A stretch of DNA of 64,000 bases from Paraburkholderia xenovorans LB400 (GCF_000013645.1 NC_007952.1:372001-436000), one strand, 5' to 3'. Shown: positions 43,275 through 51,652, numbered from the stretch's first letter. A program made the numbers and translations. The notes: generated by a model from the letters alone, not told the origin.

Positions 43275-43946
43275 TCAATCCTTCGCGTTGGCCTTGTCCA
43301 GCACCGCGAACATCTCAGCCGGATCGGGACGGTGCGTATAGTCCGGGTTGACTTCGGAGTACAGCACGATACCGTCATGCCCGATGATGTAACGCGCCGG
43401 CATGGGCAATGTCCAGTTGGGATCGTCGTTGAAAGCAGGCAGGTCGTTTCGCAGGTTCTTGTAGAGATCGACAAGATAATCGGGCAGCGAAAAACGCAGG
43501 CCGAACGCAGCAGCGGTTTCGCCCTTCGCGTCGCTCAGCACGGGGAAGTTCAGGCTGTTGTCACGCACGGACTTGCGGCTATTCACGGCCGTCTGCGGCG
43601 AGATAGCGACCACGTTCGCGCCACGGGCGCGAATTTGCGGCAGCGCTTCATTGATCGCATGAAGTTCGATGTTGCAGTACGGACACCATACGCCGCGATA
43701 GAAAGTCACGACGAGCGGCCCCTGCGCAAGCAGTTCGGCCGATGAGACGTCGTTGCCGTTCTGGTCCTTCAGCGTGAATAGCGGTGCGCGGTCTCCTGCC
43801 TTGATTGCGCGGCTTGCCTGTCCGCTCGCGACCAGTTCGGCCGTCGCGCGCTCCATGATCGGGTGAATTTCCGGCGGGGCGTGATAGGGCGGCTTGCCGG
43901 CCTTGAAGTCGGCTTTGAACGCGTCGAGTCTGTCTTGTAGTGTCAT
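43275..43946 (-). CDS. AhpC/TSA-type peroxiredoxin-like protein
   Basis: A 223-residue thioredoxin-fold protein. The active-site segment GVWCPYC has Cys88 and Cys91, a CxxC pair, in a peroxiredoxin-like body (APLFTLKDQNG, ANVVAISPQTAVNS). The N-terminal helical 45 residues are extra. It likely reduces peroxides or disulphides in the cytosol; there is no signal peptide. GGAGATTC precedes ATG 43946. It is divergent from the SDR at 44367 over 420 bases with a 17-bp palindrome. Confidence 0.85.
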   Translation of the reverse strand: MTLQDRLDAFKADFKAGKPPYHAPPEIHPIMERATAELVASGQASRAIKAGDRAPLFTLKDQNGNDVSSAELLAQGPLVVTFYRGVWCPYCNIELHAINEALPQIRARGANVVAISPQTAVNSRKSVRDNSLNFPVLSDAKGETAAAFGLRFSLPDYLVDLYKNLRNDLPAFNDDPNWTLPMPARYIIGHDGIVLYSEVNPDYTHRPDPAEMFAVLDKANAKD

Positions 43947-44366
43947 CACGAATCTCCGGGAGTGATTGAGAGGCCGTTGGGGCCTTGAATCTGCATCGCG
44001 TATGCCGGCAAGGTGTGGCCGGTTGCGATAGGCGCATGTTGAAGCTCTCCGGTCGTTCGCGGAATGCACTTGCTGTCGATAACAGTTATTCCCGCGAGGC
44101 ATGGTCCCCAGGTGCGGATTCGCGGCTTTTCGAAGCGAGGCCGCAGTGGTCTGCGCATCGCGGCTCGGTGTCACCGGTTCACGAAAGCGCATCGCACCGG
44201 GAATAGGACCTATTCCTCGACGACGACTACCGCGCATTCCGGCATGAGTGGACGATACGCATCAACCGACACGGACGTGTTGGCTGCATACGCAACGGTC
44301 CGCCAAACCTTGCACGCGACATACGGCGTGCAGGCGGACTCAAGGAAACTCATTATCGAGGTAATC
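43947..44366. other. Divergent intergenic region, 420 bases
   Basis: No gene found. It contains the 17-bp inverted repeat at 44200-44216, probably the operator for the peroxiredoxin and SDR genes. Confidence 0.5.
44200..44216. promoter_or_regulatory. 17-bp palindrome between divergent genes, candidate LysR operator
   Basis: GGAATAGGACCTATTCC is a perfect dyad with a single central A. It also contains ATAG and CTAT halves as in the LysR T-N11-A class. It lies between the peroxiredoxin-like gene and the SDR gene; the LysR at 42297 or the ArsR at 45255 could bind. Confidence 0.5.
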
Positions 44367-45134
44367 ATGACTCAAGCTCTGAACGGCAAACTCGCTCTCG
44401 TGACCGGCGCTTCCCGTGGAATTGGCGCTGCGATTGCCGCGCGTCTGGCACGGGACGGCGCATCGGTGATCGTCCATTACGCATCGAGTGCGGAGCGCGC
44501 CGACGCGGTGGTCAAGGCAATCCGCGAGGCGGGCGGCGAAGCCGAAGCCGTTGCCGCGAATCTGTCGACGCAAGACGGTGTGGCGGTGCTGATCGACTCG
44601 CTGAACGGTGTGTTTGGCGGCAGGTTCGCAGGCCGGCTCGATATCCTCGTCAACAACGCGGGCACGGTCGAATATGGGCCGTTCCTCGAATCGTCGGCGA
44701 CTTCATACGACACGCACTTCAATCTGAATGTGCGAGCGCCGATCGAACTCGCGAAGGATGCGGCGAAGCGCATGATTGCGACCGGCTGGGGACGCATTAT
44801 CAATGTGGGTTCCGCTTTCGGCGAGGCGGCGCCGCTGCCTGGCGTGACGCTTTACATCGCATCGAAATTTGCCGTTCGCGGCTTTACCCGCGGTCTTTCA
44901 CGTGAGCTCGGGAAATTCGGGGTGACGGTGAACGCGGTACAGCCCGGCCCGATCGACACCGAACTGGCACCCCAGCCCGGTACGGAAGCCCACGCTACGA
45001 TGACCAGACTGGCGAGTGTCGGCCGTTTCGGCAAGCCCGAAGAAATCGCGGCTGCGGTCGCGTACCTTGCGAGCCCGGAAGCCGGCTACACGACCGGTGA
45101 AAGTCTGACCGTGGATGGCGGGTGGATTGCCTAG
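44367..45134 (+). CDS. Short-chain dehydrogenase/reductase (SDR)
   Basis: A 255-residue classical SDR with TGASRGIG at 13-20, NNAG, and YIASK catalytic residues in a VTLYIASKFAVRGF context. The start MTQALNGKL is preceded by CGAGGTAATC, and the frame upstream is not homologous. GESLTVDGGW is the normal C-terminus. It is the first gene after the divergent promoter shared with the peroxiredoxin-like gene. Substrate unknown. Confidence 0.86.
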   Translation: MTQALNGKLALVTGASRGIGAAIAARLARDGASVIVHYASSAERADAVVKAIREAGGEAEAVAANLSTQDGVAVLIDSLNGVFGGRFAGRLDILVNNAGTVEYGPFLESSATSYDTHFNLNVRAPIELAKDAAKRMIATGWGRIINVGSAFGEAAPLPGVTLYIASKFAVRGFTRGLSRELGKFGVTVNAVQPGPIDTELAPQPGTEAHATMTRLASVGRFGKPEEIAAAVAYLASPEAGYTTGESLTVDGGWIA

Positions 45135-45196
45135 TGGCCGAACACGGGAAACGGCTTCGCCGGCATGCCGCAGGGCGCCGATTCATCTACGGATGT

Positions 45197-45224
45197 GCGT
45201 GCGGATCTGGAAGCATCCGCACGC
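45197..45224 (+). repeat. Strong hairpin between SDR and ArsR genes
   Basis: GCGTGCGGAT and ATCCGCACGC form a perfect 10-bp stem with loop CTGGAAGC, 62 bases after the SDR stop and 31 before the ArsR ATG. No T-run follows, so it is either a weak terminator or a regulatory dyad for the ArsR protein. Confidence 0.5.
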
Positions 45225-45254
45225 GCGCGCTGGATGTGACGTCGGGCAAGACAT

Positions 45255-45572
45255 ATGACGGCTCGTGAAATGGACGAAGACAATCACATGCTTGCATTGA
45301 GCGTCATAGCTCACCGCTCACGCCTTGCCGTCTTCAGGATGCTCGCCGCGGCGGGGCCGCCCGGCGTAGCCGCTGGCGAGATATCCGCGCAGTTAGGTAT
45401 TGCTCCATCCAGCCTGTCTTTCCACCTCAAGGACATGTTGAGAGCAAATCTTGTGTCCGGGCGCCGGGAGGGGACCTTCATCTATTATTCGGCAGCCCTC
45501 GACGTCATTCAGGGAGTCATCGACTTTCTGATCGAAAATTGTCTCGCGGACGCCAAACGGTCCGGCGAGTGA
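45255..45572 (+). CDS. ArsR-family transcriptional regulator
   Basis: A 105-residue ArsR-type winged-HTH protein: VIAHRSRLAVFRMLAAAGPP, then AGEISAQLGIAPSSLSFHLK and REGTFIYYSA. No cysteine or histidine metal motif is apparent, so it is probably a non-metal ArsR sensing redox or small molecules. ATG 45255 is not well supported; ATG 45270 is an alternative. It follows the SDR by 121 bases. Confidence 0.85.
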   Translation: MTAREMDEDNHMLALSVIAHRSRLAVFRMLAAAGPPGVAAGEISAQLGIAPSSLSFHLKDMLRANLVSGRREGTFIYYSAALDVIQGVIDFLIENCLADAKRSGE

Positions 45573-45636
45573 TCGGGTGATCGTGTATCACCGGCACGAA
45601 CGAACGTGGGTCAGGTTCGCCGCCTCGACCAGACGC

Positions 45637-46296
45637 TCAGGCGTCCCCGGCGATCGGCGCTTCGAGAAGACAGCCAAACTCGCGGGCAAAGTCGACAGAA
45701 ACGCGCGCATGGACTGCGCCCTGCTTGTCGAAGAACCGCTGCGTCCCTTCAAGAGTGAACACGCCTTCGTGCCAGATGTTTGGGTGGATATAGAGACCCT
45801 GCTGGCCATCGAAGCGAAAGCATACGAACTTCTCCGGCGTAATGTCGTCGCCCGGCAATGCGAGTGGAACGTAGAACGGACGATGGTCGAGAGGAAAGAA
45901 CAGTTGTCCGCCGTCCGGGTGGTAGTTCGCGTGCCAGAGCAGCATGCGTTCGGGTGCATTGGCGTGGTCGTCGCGGGCCGCTTCGGGCTCCCTTGCGTAC
46001 GCAAGGATATAGTTGCCACCCACGGCTTCGTTTCGGCCGTAGAGAATATCTCCGCGCCACTCGCTCACGAATGTCCCTTCGGTCGTGCCTGCCTCGTCAC
46101 CGGTTCCAGGGTCTATGGGTCGTGTTCCCGCCGCCGGCCACTGCACGATCTCGATCGAACATTTGCTCGGGTCTGTCACAAGGCAGCCAAAGCCGTCGAG
46201 CGTTGCAGGGGTCGCGTCGACCACGGACATCGAAACGCGTCGAAGGCCAGCGGGAAGGGCGGGGTTGAGGTAATCGATTTCTTGGGACATCGGCAT
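45637..46296 (-). CDS. Ureidoglycolate lyase-like cupin protein
   Basis: A 219-residue cupin-like protein resembling AllA. The motif IHPNIWHEGVF matches the AllA-type active-site strand, and the Met-rich and acidic front end is extra. AllA converts ureidoglycolate to glyoxylate and urea, the step after allantoicase; allantoicase is encoded at 55176-56180, about 9 kb away, beyond ilvD and the regulator genes. The functional link is inferred. AllA proteins are commonly about 165-170 residues, so this is longer and may act on a related substrate. Confidence 0.6.
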   Translation of the reverse strand: MPMSQEIDYLNPALPAGLRRVSMSVVDATPATLDGFGCLVTDPSKCSIEIVQWPAAGTRPIDPGTGDEAGTTEGTFVSEWRGDILYGRNEAVGGNYILAYAREPEAARDDHANAPERMLLWHANYHPDGGQLFFPLDHRPFYVPLALPGDDITPEKFVCFRFDGQQGLYIHPNIWHEGVFTLEGTQRFFDKQGAVHARVSVDFAREFGCLLEAPIAGDA

Positions 46297-46555
46297 AGTT
46301 TATACGAGTCGAAAATCTGGCACGCAGGTGCTCGAATACACGCTTCTCCAAGCTGATCGGCTTGAACTAATATCTTTTCCGACCTAATTGCAGCGAAAAA
46401 ATATATTGGACGTCTTACTCGCGCTCTCGCACTATTCGTCCATTCCCATCGCACAATCGCGCGCTTGCGCGAGCCATCGCCTCCCGTCACGGGCACCGGC
46501 GGTGCTGCGCTGGGCGCAATTCAAATTCAAACACCCCCAATACCTGAGGATACAG

Positions 46556-48418
46556 ATGCCTGAATATCGTTCACGAACTTCGACTCATGGTCGCAACATG
46601 GCCGGCGCGCGCGCCTTGTGGCGCGCTACCGGCATGAAGGACGGTGATTTCGGCAAGCCCATTATTGCGGTGGTGAACTCGTTCACGCAGTTCGTGCCGG
46701 GCCATGTGCATCTGCGCGACCTGGGCGCGCTGGTCGCGAAGGAAATCGAAGCGGCCGGCGGTGTCGCCAAGGAATTCAACACCATTGCCGTGGACGACGG
46801 CATCGCTATGGGCCACGGCGGCATGCTGTATTCGCTGCCGTCGCGCGAGTTGATTGCCGATTCCGTGGAATACATGGTCAACGCGCACTGCGCCGACGCG
46901 ATGGTCTGCATTTCCAATTGCGACAAGATCACGCCGGGCATGCTGATGGCCGCCATGCGCCTGAACATCCCGGTCGTGTTCGTCTCCGGCGGTCCAATGG
47001 AAGCGGGCAAGGTCAAGTCCCCGAAAGACGGCCAGGTGATCGCCAAGATCGACCTGATCGACGCGATGATCAAGGCGGCCGACTCGAAGGTCAGCGACGC
47101 GGAAGTCGCGGAAATCGAGCGCAGCGCCTGCCCGACGTGCGGTTCCTGTTCGGGCATGTTTACCGCGAACTCGATGAACTGCCTGACCGAAGCGATCGGC
47201 CTGGCGTTGCCGGGCAACGGCACGATCGTCGCCACGCACGCATGGCGCAAGGACCTGTTCGAGCAGGCCGGCCGCCTGGTGGTGGACCTGTGCCGCCGCT
47301 ACTATCAGGAAGAAGACACGTCGGTTCTGCCGCGCAGCATCGCCAGCAAGCAGGCATTCGAGAACGCAATGGCGCTCGACGTGGCTATGGGCGGTTCGAC
47401 CAATACCGTGCTTCACCTGCTGGCAGCGGCGCAGGAAGCCGGTGTCGATTTCACCATGTCCGACATCGACCGCATCTCGCGCAAAGTGCCGTGCCTGTGC
47501 AAGGCCGCGCCCGCCACCGACAAATACCATATCGAAGACGTCCACCGTGCCGGCGGCATTCTCGGCATTCTGGGCGAACTGGCGCGCGCGGATCTGCTCG
47601 ACCTGTCTTGCGGCAACGTGCATAGCGGCACGCTGGGCGATGCGATCGCCAGATGGGACATTGCCGGCGGCGCGGGCGAAGAAGCGCAGAAGTTCTTCCG
47701 CGCGGCACCGGGCGGTATTCCGACCACCGTCGCGTTCAGCCAGGAGGCCACGTTCCCCTCGCTGGATACCGACCGCAAAACCGGCTGTATCCGCAGCAAG
47801 CAGGATGCGTATTCGAAAGACGGCGGCCTCGCCGTGCTGTACGGCAATCTCGCGGAGAAGGGTTGTATCGTCAAGACCGCGGGTGTCGACGAATCGCAAT
47901 GGGTTTTCTCCGGGCGTGCGCGCGTGTTCGAGAGCCAGGACGACGCCGTGGAAGCCATTCTGGGCGACAAGGTGGTGGCTGGCGACGTGGTCGTGATCCG
48001 CTATGAAGGTCCCAAGGGCGGCCCCGGCATGCAGGAAATGCTTTACCCCACGTCGTATCTGAAATCGAAGGGCCTGGGCAAGACCTGTGCGCTCTTCACC
48101 GACGGCCGTTTCTCCGGCGGTTCGTCCGGGCTCGTGATCGGGCACGCGTCGCCGGAAGCGGCAGAAGGCGGCACGATCGGTCTGGTGGAAGAGGGCGATG
48201 TGATCGAGATCGACATTCCGAAGCGCAAGATGCACCTGGTGGTGTCGGACGGCGAATTGGCGCGCCGCCGGGAAGCGATGGAGGCACGCGGTGACAAGGC
48301 GTGGATGCCGGCGGCGCGTGAGCGCGTGGTGTCGCAGGCATTGCAGGCTTATGCGGCGCTGGCCACCTCTGCTGATCGCGGTGCGGTACGGGATATCTCG
48401 CAACTGAAGCGCAAGTAA
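46556..48418 (+). CDS. ilvD: Dihydroxy-acid dehydratase
   Basis: A 620-residue Fe-S dehydratase of branched-chain amino acid synthesis, converting 2,3-dihydroxy-isovalerate and -methylvalerate to the 2-oxo acids, in the cytosol. It is close to the E. coli enzyme in length and motifs: ISNCDKITPGM (C122), CPTCGSCSGMF (C195) and GGSTNTVLHLLA. TGAGGAT lies upstream of ATG 46556, which excludes the 56-codon longer frame. It is a housekeeping gene inside an accessory region. A strong terminator follows. Confidence 0.96.
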   Translation: MPEYRSRTSTHGRNMAGARALWRATGMKDGDFGKPIIAVVNSFTQFVPGHVHLRDLGALVAKEIEAAGGVAKEFNTIAVDDGIAMGHGGMLYSLPSRELIADSVEYMVNAHCADAMVCISNCDKITPGMLMAAMRLNIPVVFVSGGPMEAGKVKSPKDGQVIAKIDLIDAMIKAADSKVSDAEVAEIERSACPTCGSCSGMFTANSMNCLTEAIGLALPGNGTIVATHAWRKDLFEQAGRLVVDLCRRYYQEEDTSVLPRSIASKQAFENAMALDVAMGGSTNTVLHLLAAAQEAGVDFTMSDIDRISRKVPCLCKAAPATDKYHIEDVHRAGGILGILGELARADLLDLSCGNVHSGTLGDAIARWDIAGGAGEEAQKFFRAAPGGIPTTVAFSQEATFPSLDTDRKTGCIRSKQDAYSKDGGLAVLYGNLAEKGCIVKTAGVDESQWVFSGRARVFESQDDAVEAILGDKVVAGDVVVIRYEGPKGGPGMQEMLYPTSYLKSKGLGKTCALFTDGRFSGGSSGLVIGHASPEAAEGGTIGLVEEGDVIEIDIPKRKMHLVVSDGELARRREAMEARGDKAWMPAARERVVSQALQAYAALATSADRGAVRDISQLKRK

Positions 48419-48435
48419 CGCGCAACGGTGCTGTC

Positions 48436-48487
48436 GCGGACGGCCGTGCGCTCGTTTTCATAACGGGTGCCGGCCGTCCGCGTTTTT
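48436..48487 (+). terminator. Terminator of ilvD
   Basis: GCGGACGGCCG (48436-48446) pairs with CGGCCGTCCGC (48471-48481), an 11-bp perfect stem, followed by GTTTTT. It lies 18 bases after the ilvD stop. The 24-nt loop is long for a typical terminator. Confidence 0.75.
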
Positions 48488-48541
48488 CCGGCACTGTGTT
48501 GGCGGTTGTTTACGTCGAAGAACGGTTCAGCGGTGGCATGC

Positions 48542-48985
48542 CTATTCGTCGAGATTGTCCGCACGCAACTGGCGAGCATGATCCGTGGCTGGTTCATTCC
48601 GTATCACCAGTTCCATGAATCCTGAACCCGGGTCGCGTTCACGGGAGAAGCGATAGTCGGGAAGAAGCACCAGCAATATCTCCGCGGTCGTGCGGATCAC
48701 GCAACCGCGTGCCACGTGGCCACCAGACACCTGGCCGCGCGGGTCGGCGACCGACATGTGCAGATGCGCTCCATCAGGTGATATGGAACCGGCGAGCGTG
48801 AGGATTTCCAGATCGTCGCGCAGTTCAGTCGGATCCTCTTTCCCGGCGAATCGCAATTGCGCAACGCTGAGGCTACCTATGCCCTGGATCACGAAGGCCG
48901 CCTGCAATCCGGACTGATGCAGCACGTTTTCGAGGGCGACACGCAGATCGTCGCCGGGAAAGAGGCGTAAGGGATGTGCTTGCAT
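48542..48985 (-). CDS. PPC/DUF296-domain protein
   Basis: A 147-residue PPC-domain protein of the bacterial stand-alone type. Features are GDDLRVALENVLHQ, AFVIQGIGSLSVAQLRFAG and HLHMSVADPRGQVSGGHVARG, where His residues typically coordinate a metal or form the trimer site. It follows the RpiR gene by 9 bases and is almost certainly co-transcribed. The role is unknown; in plants PPC domains mediate AT-hook protein trimerisation, but the bacterial versions lack an AT-hook, as here. Confidence 0.82.
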   Translation of the reverse strand: MQAHPLRLFPGDDLRVALENVLHQSGLQAAFVIQGIGSLSVAQLRFAGKEDPTELRDDLEILTLAGSISPDGAHLHMSVADPRGQVSGGHVARGCVIRTTAEILLVLLPDYRFSRERDPGSGFMELVIRNEPATDHARQLRADNLDE

Positions 48986-48994
48986 TGTCTGGTT

Positions 48995-49879
48995 TCACTC
49001 GAACTCGCGCAAACTCTCGTGCAATATTTCGACGCGCTGTAAATGGTTCGTACCCCGTTCCAGCAGGCGTTCGGCAACGAGTGAGCAGATCAGATTGACC
49101 ACCGCCGTCATACCGACGTTGCTGTCGAACAGCATCAGGCCATCCGTGTGGCAACGGATCACCCAGCGCGCCAGTCGCGCCGGCTTCCCCGCAATGACAT
49201 CCGACATATAAACGATCGGCACACCCGCCTCGGCGAGTGCGGTTGCGGCAAGACCGACCGCCGGCACACGGCGCCGCAAGCCGACGACAATCGCGACATC
49301 CTTCGCGCTCAGGTCGCCCAGATATTCGCCTAGGGTATCACCCGGCGCAGGCAACAACACCACGTCGGAGCGCACCTGAATCAGTTCGCGCCTGATCATC
49401 GTGGCTACCGTATGACTATGCCGATACCCAATGATCACCACGCGCCGAGCGTGCGCGACCGCTTCGACCACCTCGCTCAGCACGCGCGTGTCGAGCGACC
49501 GGTACGTGCTTGCCAGATTCTCGACCTCGTGCTGCAAATGCGCCTGAATCACGTCGTCGAGTTTCGTACTCGCGTTCTTGCGGCCCCGATCCTGCAGATA
49601 CAACGGCGAACCGCCGACCTGCGCGGCACGCGCAATCGCACGCGCATCGTCGTAAGACGCATATCCGAGCTTCTGAAAAAAGCGCGTGGTGGTCGCTTTC
49701 GACACCTGCGCGGTCGCGGCCAGTTCCGTGGCGGTTTGCATCGCCAGTTGCCCCGGCGCACTCAGAATGACGTCGGCCAACCGTTGGTCGATCTCGGATA
49801 GCTCGTCATAGCATTCGGCAATGCGACTCTCGATCGACTGCGGTGCGCGTTTTTCCTGTTTCGTTTGAGCTTTTGCCAT
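48995..49879 (-). CDS. MurR/RpiR-family transcriptional regulator
   Basis: A 294-residue regulator with an RpiR HTH in residues about 35-80 (TATELAATAQVSKATTTRFFQKLGYAS) and a C-terminal SIS domain (VVIIGYRHSHTVATMIRREL, then VGLRRRVPAVGLAATALAEAG) for a phosphosugar or analogous acid. ATG 49879 is chosen because the frame upstream contains the regulatory sites. It is divergent from the DUF1989/ABC/allantoicase operon. Three GAAAY-N4-GTTTY sites 29 bp apart in the shared promoter are its likely binding sites. Confidence 0.9.
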   Translation of the reverse strand: MAKAQTKQEKRAPQSIESRIAECYDELSEIDQRLADVILSAPGQLAMQTATELAATAQVSKATTTRFFQKLGYASYDDARAIARAAQVGGSPLYLQDRGRKNASTKLDDVIQAHLQHEVENLASTYRSLDTRVLSEVVEAVAHARRVVIIGYRHSHTVATMIRRELIQVRSDVVLLPAPGDTLGEYLGDLSAKDVAIVVGLRRRVPAVGLAATALAEAGVPIVYMSDVIAGKPARLARWVIRCHTDGLMLFDSNVGMTAVVNLICSLVAERLLERGTNHLQRVEILHESLREFE

Positions 49880-49921
49880 TTCGATGCTTGTGAGTAAGTG
49901 GGCCGGCCGTGGTGCAATGTG

Positions 49922-49938
49922 GGCACCGCGAACGTGCA
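49922..49938. promoter_or_regulatory. NtrC-type enhancer site 1
   Basis: GGCACCGCGAACGTGCA matches the consensus TGCACC-N5-GGTGCA at 10 of 12 positions. It lies about 165-180 bases upstream of the sigma54-type promoter at 50102, and 29 bp from site 2. Confidence 0.58.
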
Positions 49939-49950
49939 TTGCTGTTTTCT

Positions 49951-49967
49951 TGCACGCTGCAGGTGCA
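49951..49967. promoter_or_regulatory. NtrC-type enhancer site 2
   Basis: TGCACGCTGCAGGTGCA matches TGCACC-N5-GGTGCA at 11 of 12 positions. Centre-to-centre spacing to site 1 is 29 bp, about as in known paired NtrC enhancers. Confidence 0.66.
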
Positions 49968-50017
49968 GTCGGTCGTCATTCCGCGATCACGTCATTATAA
50001 ATCGGACCGCGAGATAT

Positions 50018-50031
50018 GAAATGGATGTTTC
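50018..50031. promoter_or_regulatory. Phased operator copy 1 (GAAAY-N4-GTTTY)
   Basis: GAAATGGATGTTTC. First of three sites with starts 50018, 50047 and 50076, exactly 29 bp apart. The dyad form and location between rpiR and its divergent operon suggest RpiR-family binding. Confidence 0.68.
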
Positions 50032-50046
50032 TGGTGAGGCCATATA

Positions 50047-50060
50047 GAAACAGAAGTTTT
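50047..50060. promoter_or_regulatory. Phased operator copy 2 (GAAAY-N4-GTTTY)
   Basis: GAAACAGAAGTTTT. The middle copy has a weaker right arm (GTTTT instead of GTTTC). 29 bp from both neighbours. Confidence 0.62.
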
Positions 50061-50075
50061 TGGCAGTTATTTTGT

Positions 50076-50089
50076 GAAACGTATGTTTC
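50076..50089. promoter_or_regulatory. Phased operator copy 3 (GAAAY-N4-GTTTY)
   Basis: GAAACGTATGTTTC, a perfect GAAAC/GTTTC dyad, 13 bases before the sigma54-type promoter. Bound repressor here could block polymerase. Confidence 0.7.
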
Positions 50090-50101
50090 TATATAGTTGG
50101 A

Positions 50102-50118
50102 TTGGCACAGATCATGCG
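50102..50118 (+). promoter_or_regulatory. Sigma54-type promoter of the DUF1989/allantoicase operon
   Basis: TTGGCACAGATCATGCG: GG at 50104-50105 and GC at 50116-50117 with 10 bases between, as in the consensus TGGCAC-N5-TTGC, with ATGC for TTGC the only core mismatch. It is 42 bases before ATG 50160. With upstream NtrC-like sites this suggests nitrogen-controlled expression. Confidence 0.68.
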
Positions 50119-50159
50119 TTCAGGCGCTCTCGTCCACCTCTCAACGGGAGTTTCCTCTG

Positions 50160-51008
50160 ATGTCAAAACGCCGCCTCTCCAGCCTTGTCCTCGCCGCGTT
50201 GTTTCCGTTCGGCGCATTGATCCACCCGCTAGCCGCGAACGCCGATACGCTCGACGACATCAAAAGCCGCGGCACGATGACCGTCGCGATCGATCCGACC
50301 TTTGCGCCGTACGAATACACCGACGCCAACAACAACATCGTCGGCTTCGACCCGGCCGTGATGGACGCGGTTGCGAGGCATCTGGGCGTAAAGATCGAAT
50401 ATCAGCGTATGTCATTCAGCGGGATCATCCCGGGCCTGCTCGCGCATTCATTCGATGTCGAAGGTTCCGCGCTGAACGTAACGTCCGAACGCGCAAAGCG
50501 TCTCGCGTACGTAGTGCCGACCAGCAAGACCGTAAACGGCGCTCTGGTACGTTCGGATTTCAGGAAGATTCCGCAGCCGGCCACCATCGAGTCTCTTGCC
50601 GGCCTGACGGCCGCGGTCAAGAGCGCGAGCGCGCCCGAACAGATCCTCAAGCAGTTCAACGAGACGCTGAAGGCCAAAGGTCTCGCACCGATCCAGTTGA
50701 TCAGCGTGGATAGCGTGGACCAGACAGTGGCTGCGTTGATGACACGTCGCGCCGATTTCGTGTTCGACGATATGACCGTGCTTGCCGGCGTCATCAAACA
50801 GAATCCGGGCAAGCTGAAATCGACCGGTGAGCTCGGACCCTCGCAATGGATTGCGTGGGCGACCCGGCCGGACGACACGCGTCTGAACAAGGCGATCAGC
50901 GACCAGATCCTCGCAATGAAAAAGTCAGGCGAACTCGCTCGCCTGCAAAAGGCCAACCTGGGTGTGACCTTCGACACGCCGACGTCCGATTTCATCCCCG
51001 CGCAGTAA
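50160..51008 (+). CDS. ABC importer solute-binding protein, amino-acid type
   Basis: A 282-residue periplasmic binding protein of the polar amino acid family (SBP_bac_3). The signal peptide ends ANA at residue 28 before DTLDDIKSRG. The fold is recognised from TMTVAIDPTFAPYEYTDANN and VGFDPAVMDAVARHLG. ATG 50160 directly follows the regulatory region; the ribosome site (GGGAG, 50145-50149) is distant. First gene of an eight-gene operon. It should deliver a small nitrogenous solute to the permeases at 52306-53660; an amino acid, ureido acid or guanidino compound would all fit. Confidence 0.9.
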   Translation: MSKRRLSSLVLAALFPFGALIHPLAANADTLDDIKSRGTMTVAIDPTFAPYEYTDANNNIVGFDPAVMDAVARHLGVKIEYQRMSFSGIIPGLLAHSFDVEGSALNVTSERAKRLAYVVPTSKTVNGALVRSDFRKIPQPATIESLAGLTAAVKSASAPEQILKQFNETLKAKGLAPIQLISVDSVDQTVAALMTRRADFVFDDMTVLAGVIKQNPGKLKSTGELGPSQWIAWATRPDDTRLNKAISDQILAMKKSGELARLQKANLGVTFDTPTSDFIPAQ

Positions 51009-51026
51009 ATCGAGCAGACCGAATAT

Positions 51027-51641
51027 ATGACCGATTCCGCACAAATGCTTACCATCAAGGCAGGACACGGGCGCACCTTCGAAGTGAAGGCGGGCCAACG
51101 GTTGACCATTACAGACGTCGAAGGCCAGCAGGCGGCCGACTTCGTCGCGGTGGTCAAGTCGAATCATGACGAGAAGCTGTCGCCGACGCATACGCGCCGC
51201 CAGCTCCGGACGCTGTTTTTCAACGTCGGCGACGCGTTGTATTCGTCACTGGGGCGCCCGTTGTTGCGAGTGCTCGAAGACACCGTCGGCATTCACGACG
51301 CCAACGTGCCCGCCTGCGACGACACGCGGTTCACGGTCGATTTCAACGTGACCGGGCATCGCAACTGCCTCGACAACATGCACGCGGGTCTCGCGCTGTA
51401 CGGGCTGTCGCCCTTCGATGTGCCGGAGCCCTTCAACCTGTTCCAGAACGGCCCGGTCACGCAGGATTGCCGGATGCAGGTCACGGATCCGACCAGCAAG
51501 CCCGGTGACTACATCACGTTCGACGTACTCGAAGATCTGGTATGCGCCGTGTCGTCGTGTCCGCAGGACATCATTCCCGGCAACGGCCTGAAGGTGACCG
51601 ACATTGCCGTTTCCATCCTGCCCGCGGCATCCGCCGCCTGA
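51027..51641 (+). CDS. DUF1989 protein A (urea-carboxylase-associated family)
   Basis: A 204-residue DUF1989 protein of the urea-carboxylase-associated family. The core motifs are present: GHRNCLDNMH (HRNC at 111-114) and SSCPQDIIPGNG (CPQD at 178-181), with conserved His and Cys likely in a metal or catalytic site. In guanidine catabolism, a DUF1989 pair (CgdA/CgdB) acts as carboxyguanidine deiminase. Here no guanidine or urea carboxylase is nearby, so the substrate is open. It starts 18 bases after the binding protein and is paired with the divergent homologue at 51653. Confidence 0.85.
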   Translation: MTDSAQMLTIKAGHGRTFEVKAGQRLTITDVEGQQAADFVAVVKSNHDEKLSPTHTRRQLRTLFFNVGDALYSSLGRPLLRVLEDTVGIHDANVPACDDTRFTVDFNVTGHRNCLDNMHAGLALYGLSPFDVPEPFNLFQNGPVTQDCRMQVTDPTSKPGDYITFDVLEDLVCAVSSCPQDIIPGNGLKVTDIAVSILPAASAA

Positions 51642-51652
51642 ACGGACCTAAT

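Noticed and set aside
46571..48403. A 610-codon open frame antisense to ilvD
   Set aside because: It lies wholly inside ilvD on the other strand, has Arg/His-rich composition typical of a GC-rich shadow, and no ribosome site; ilvD is certain.
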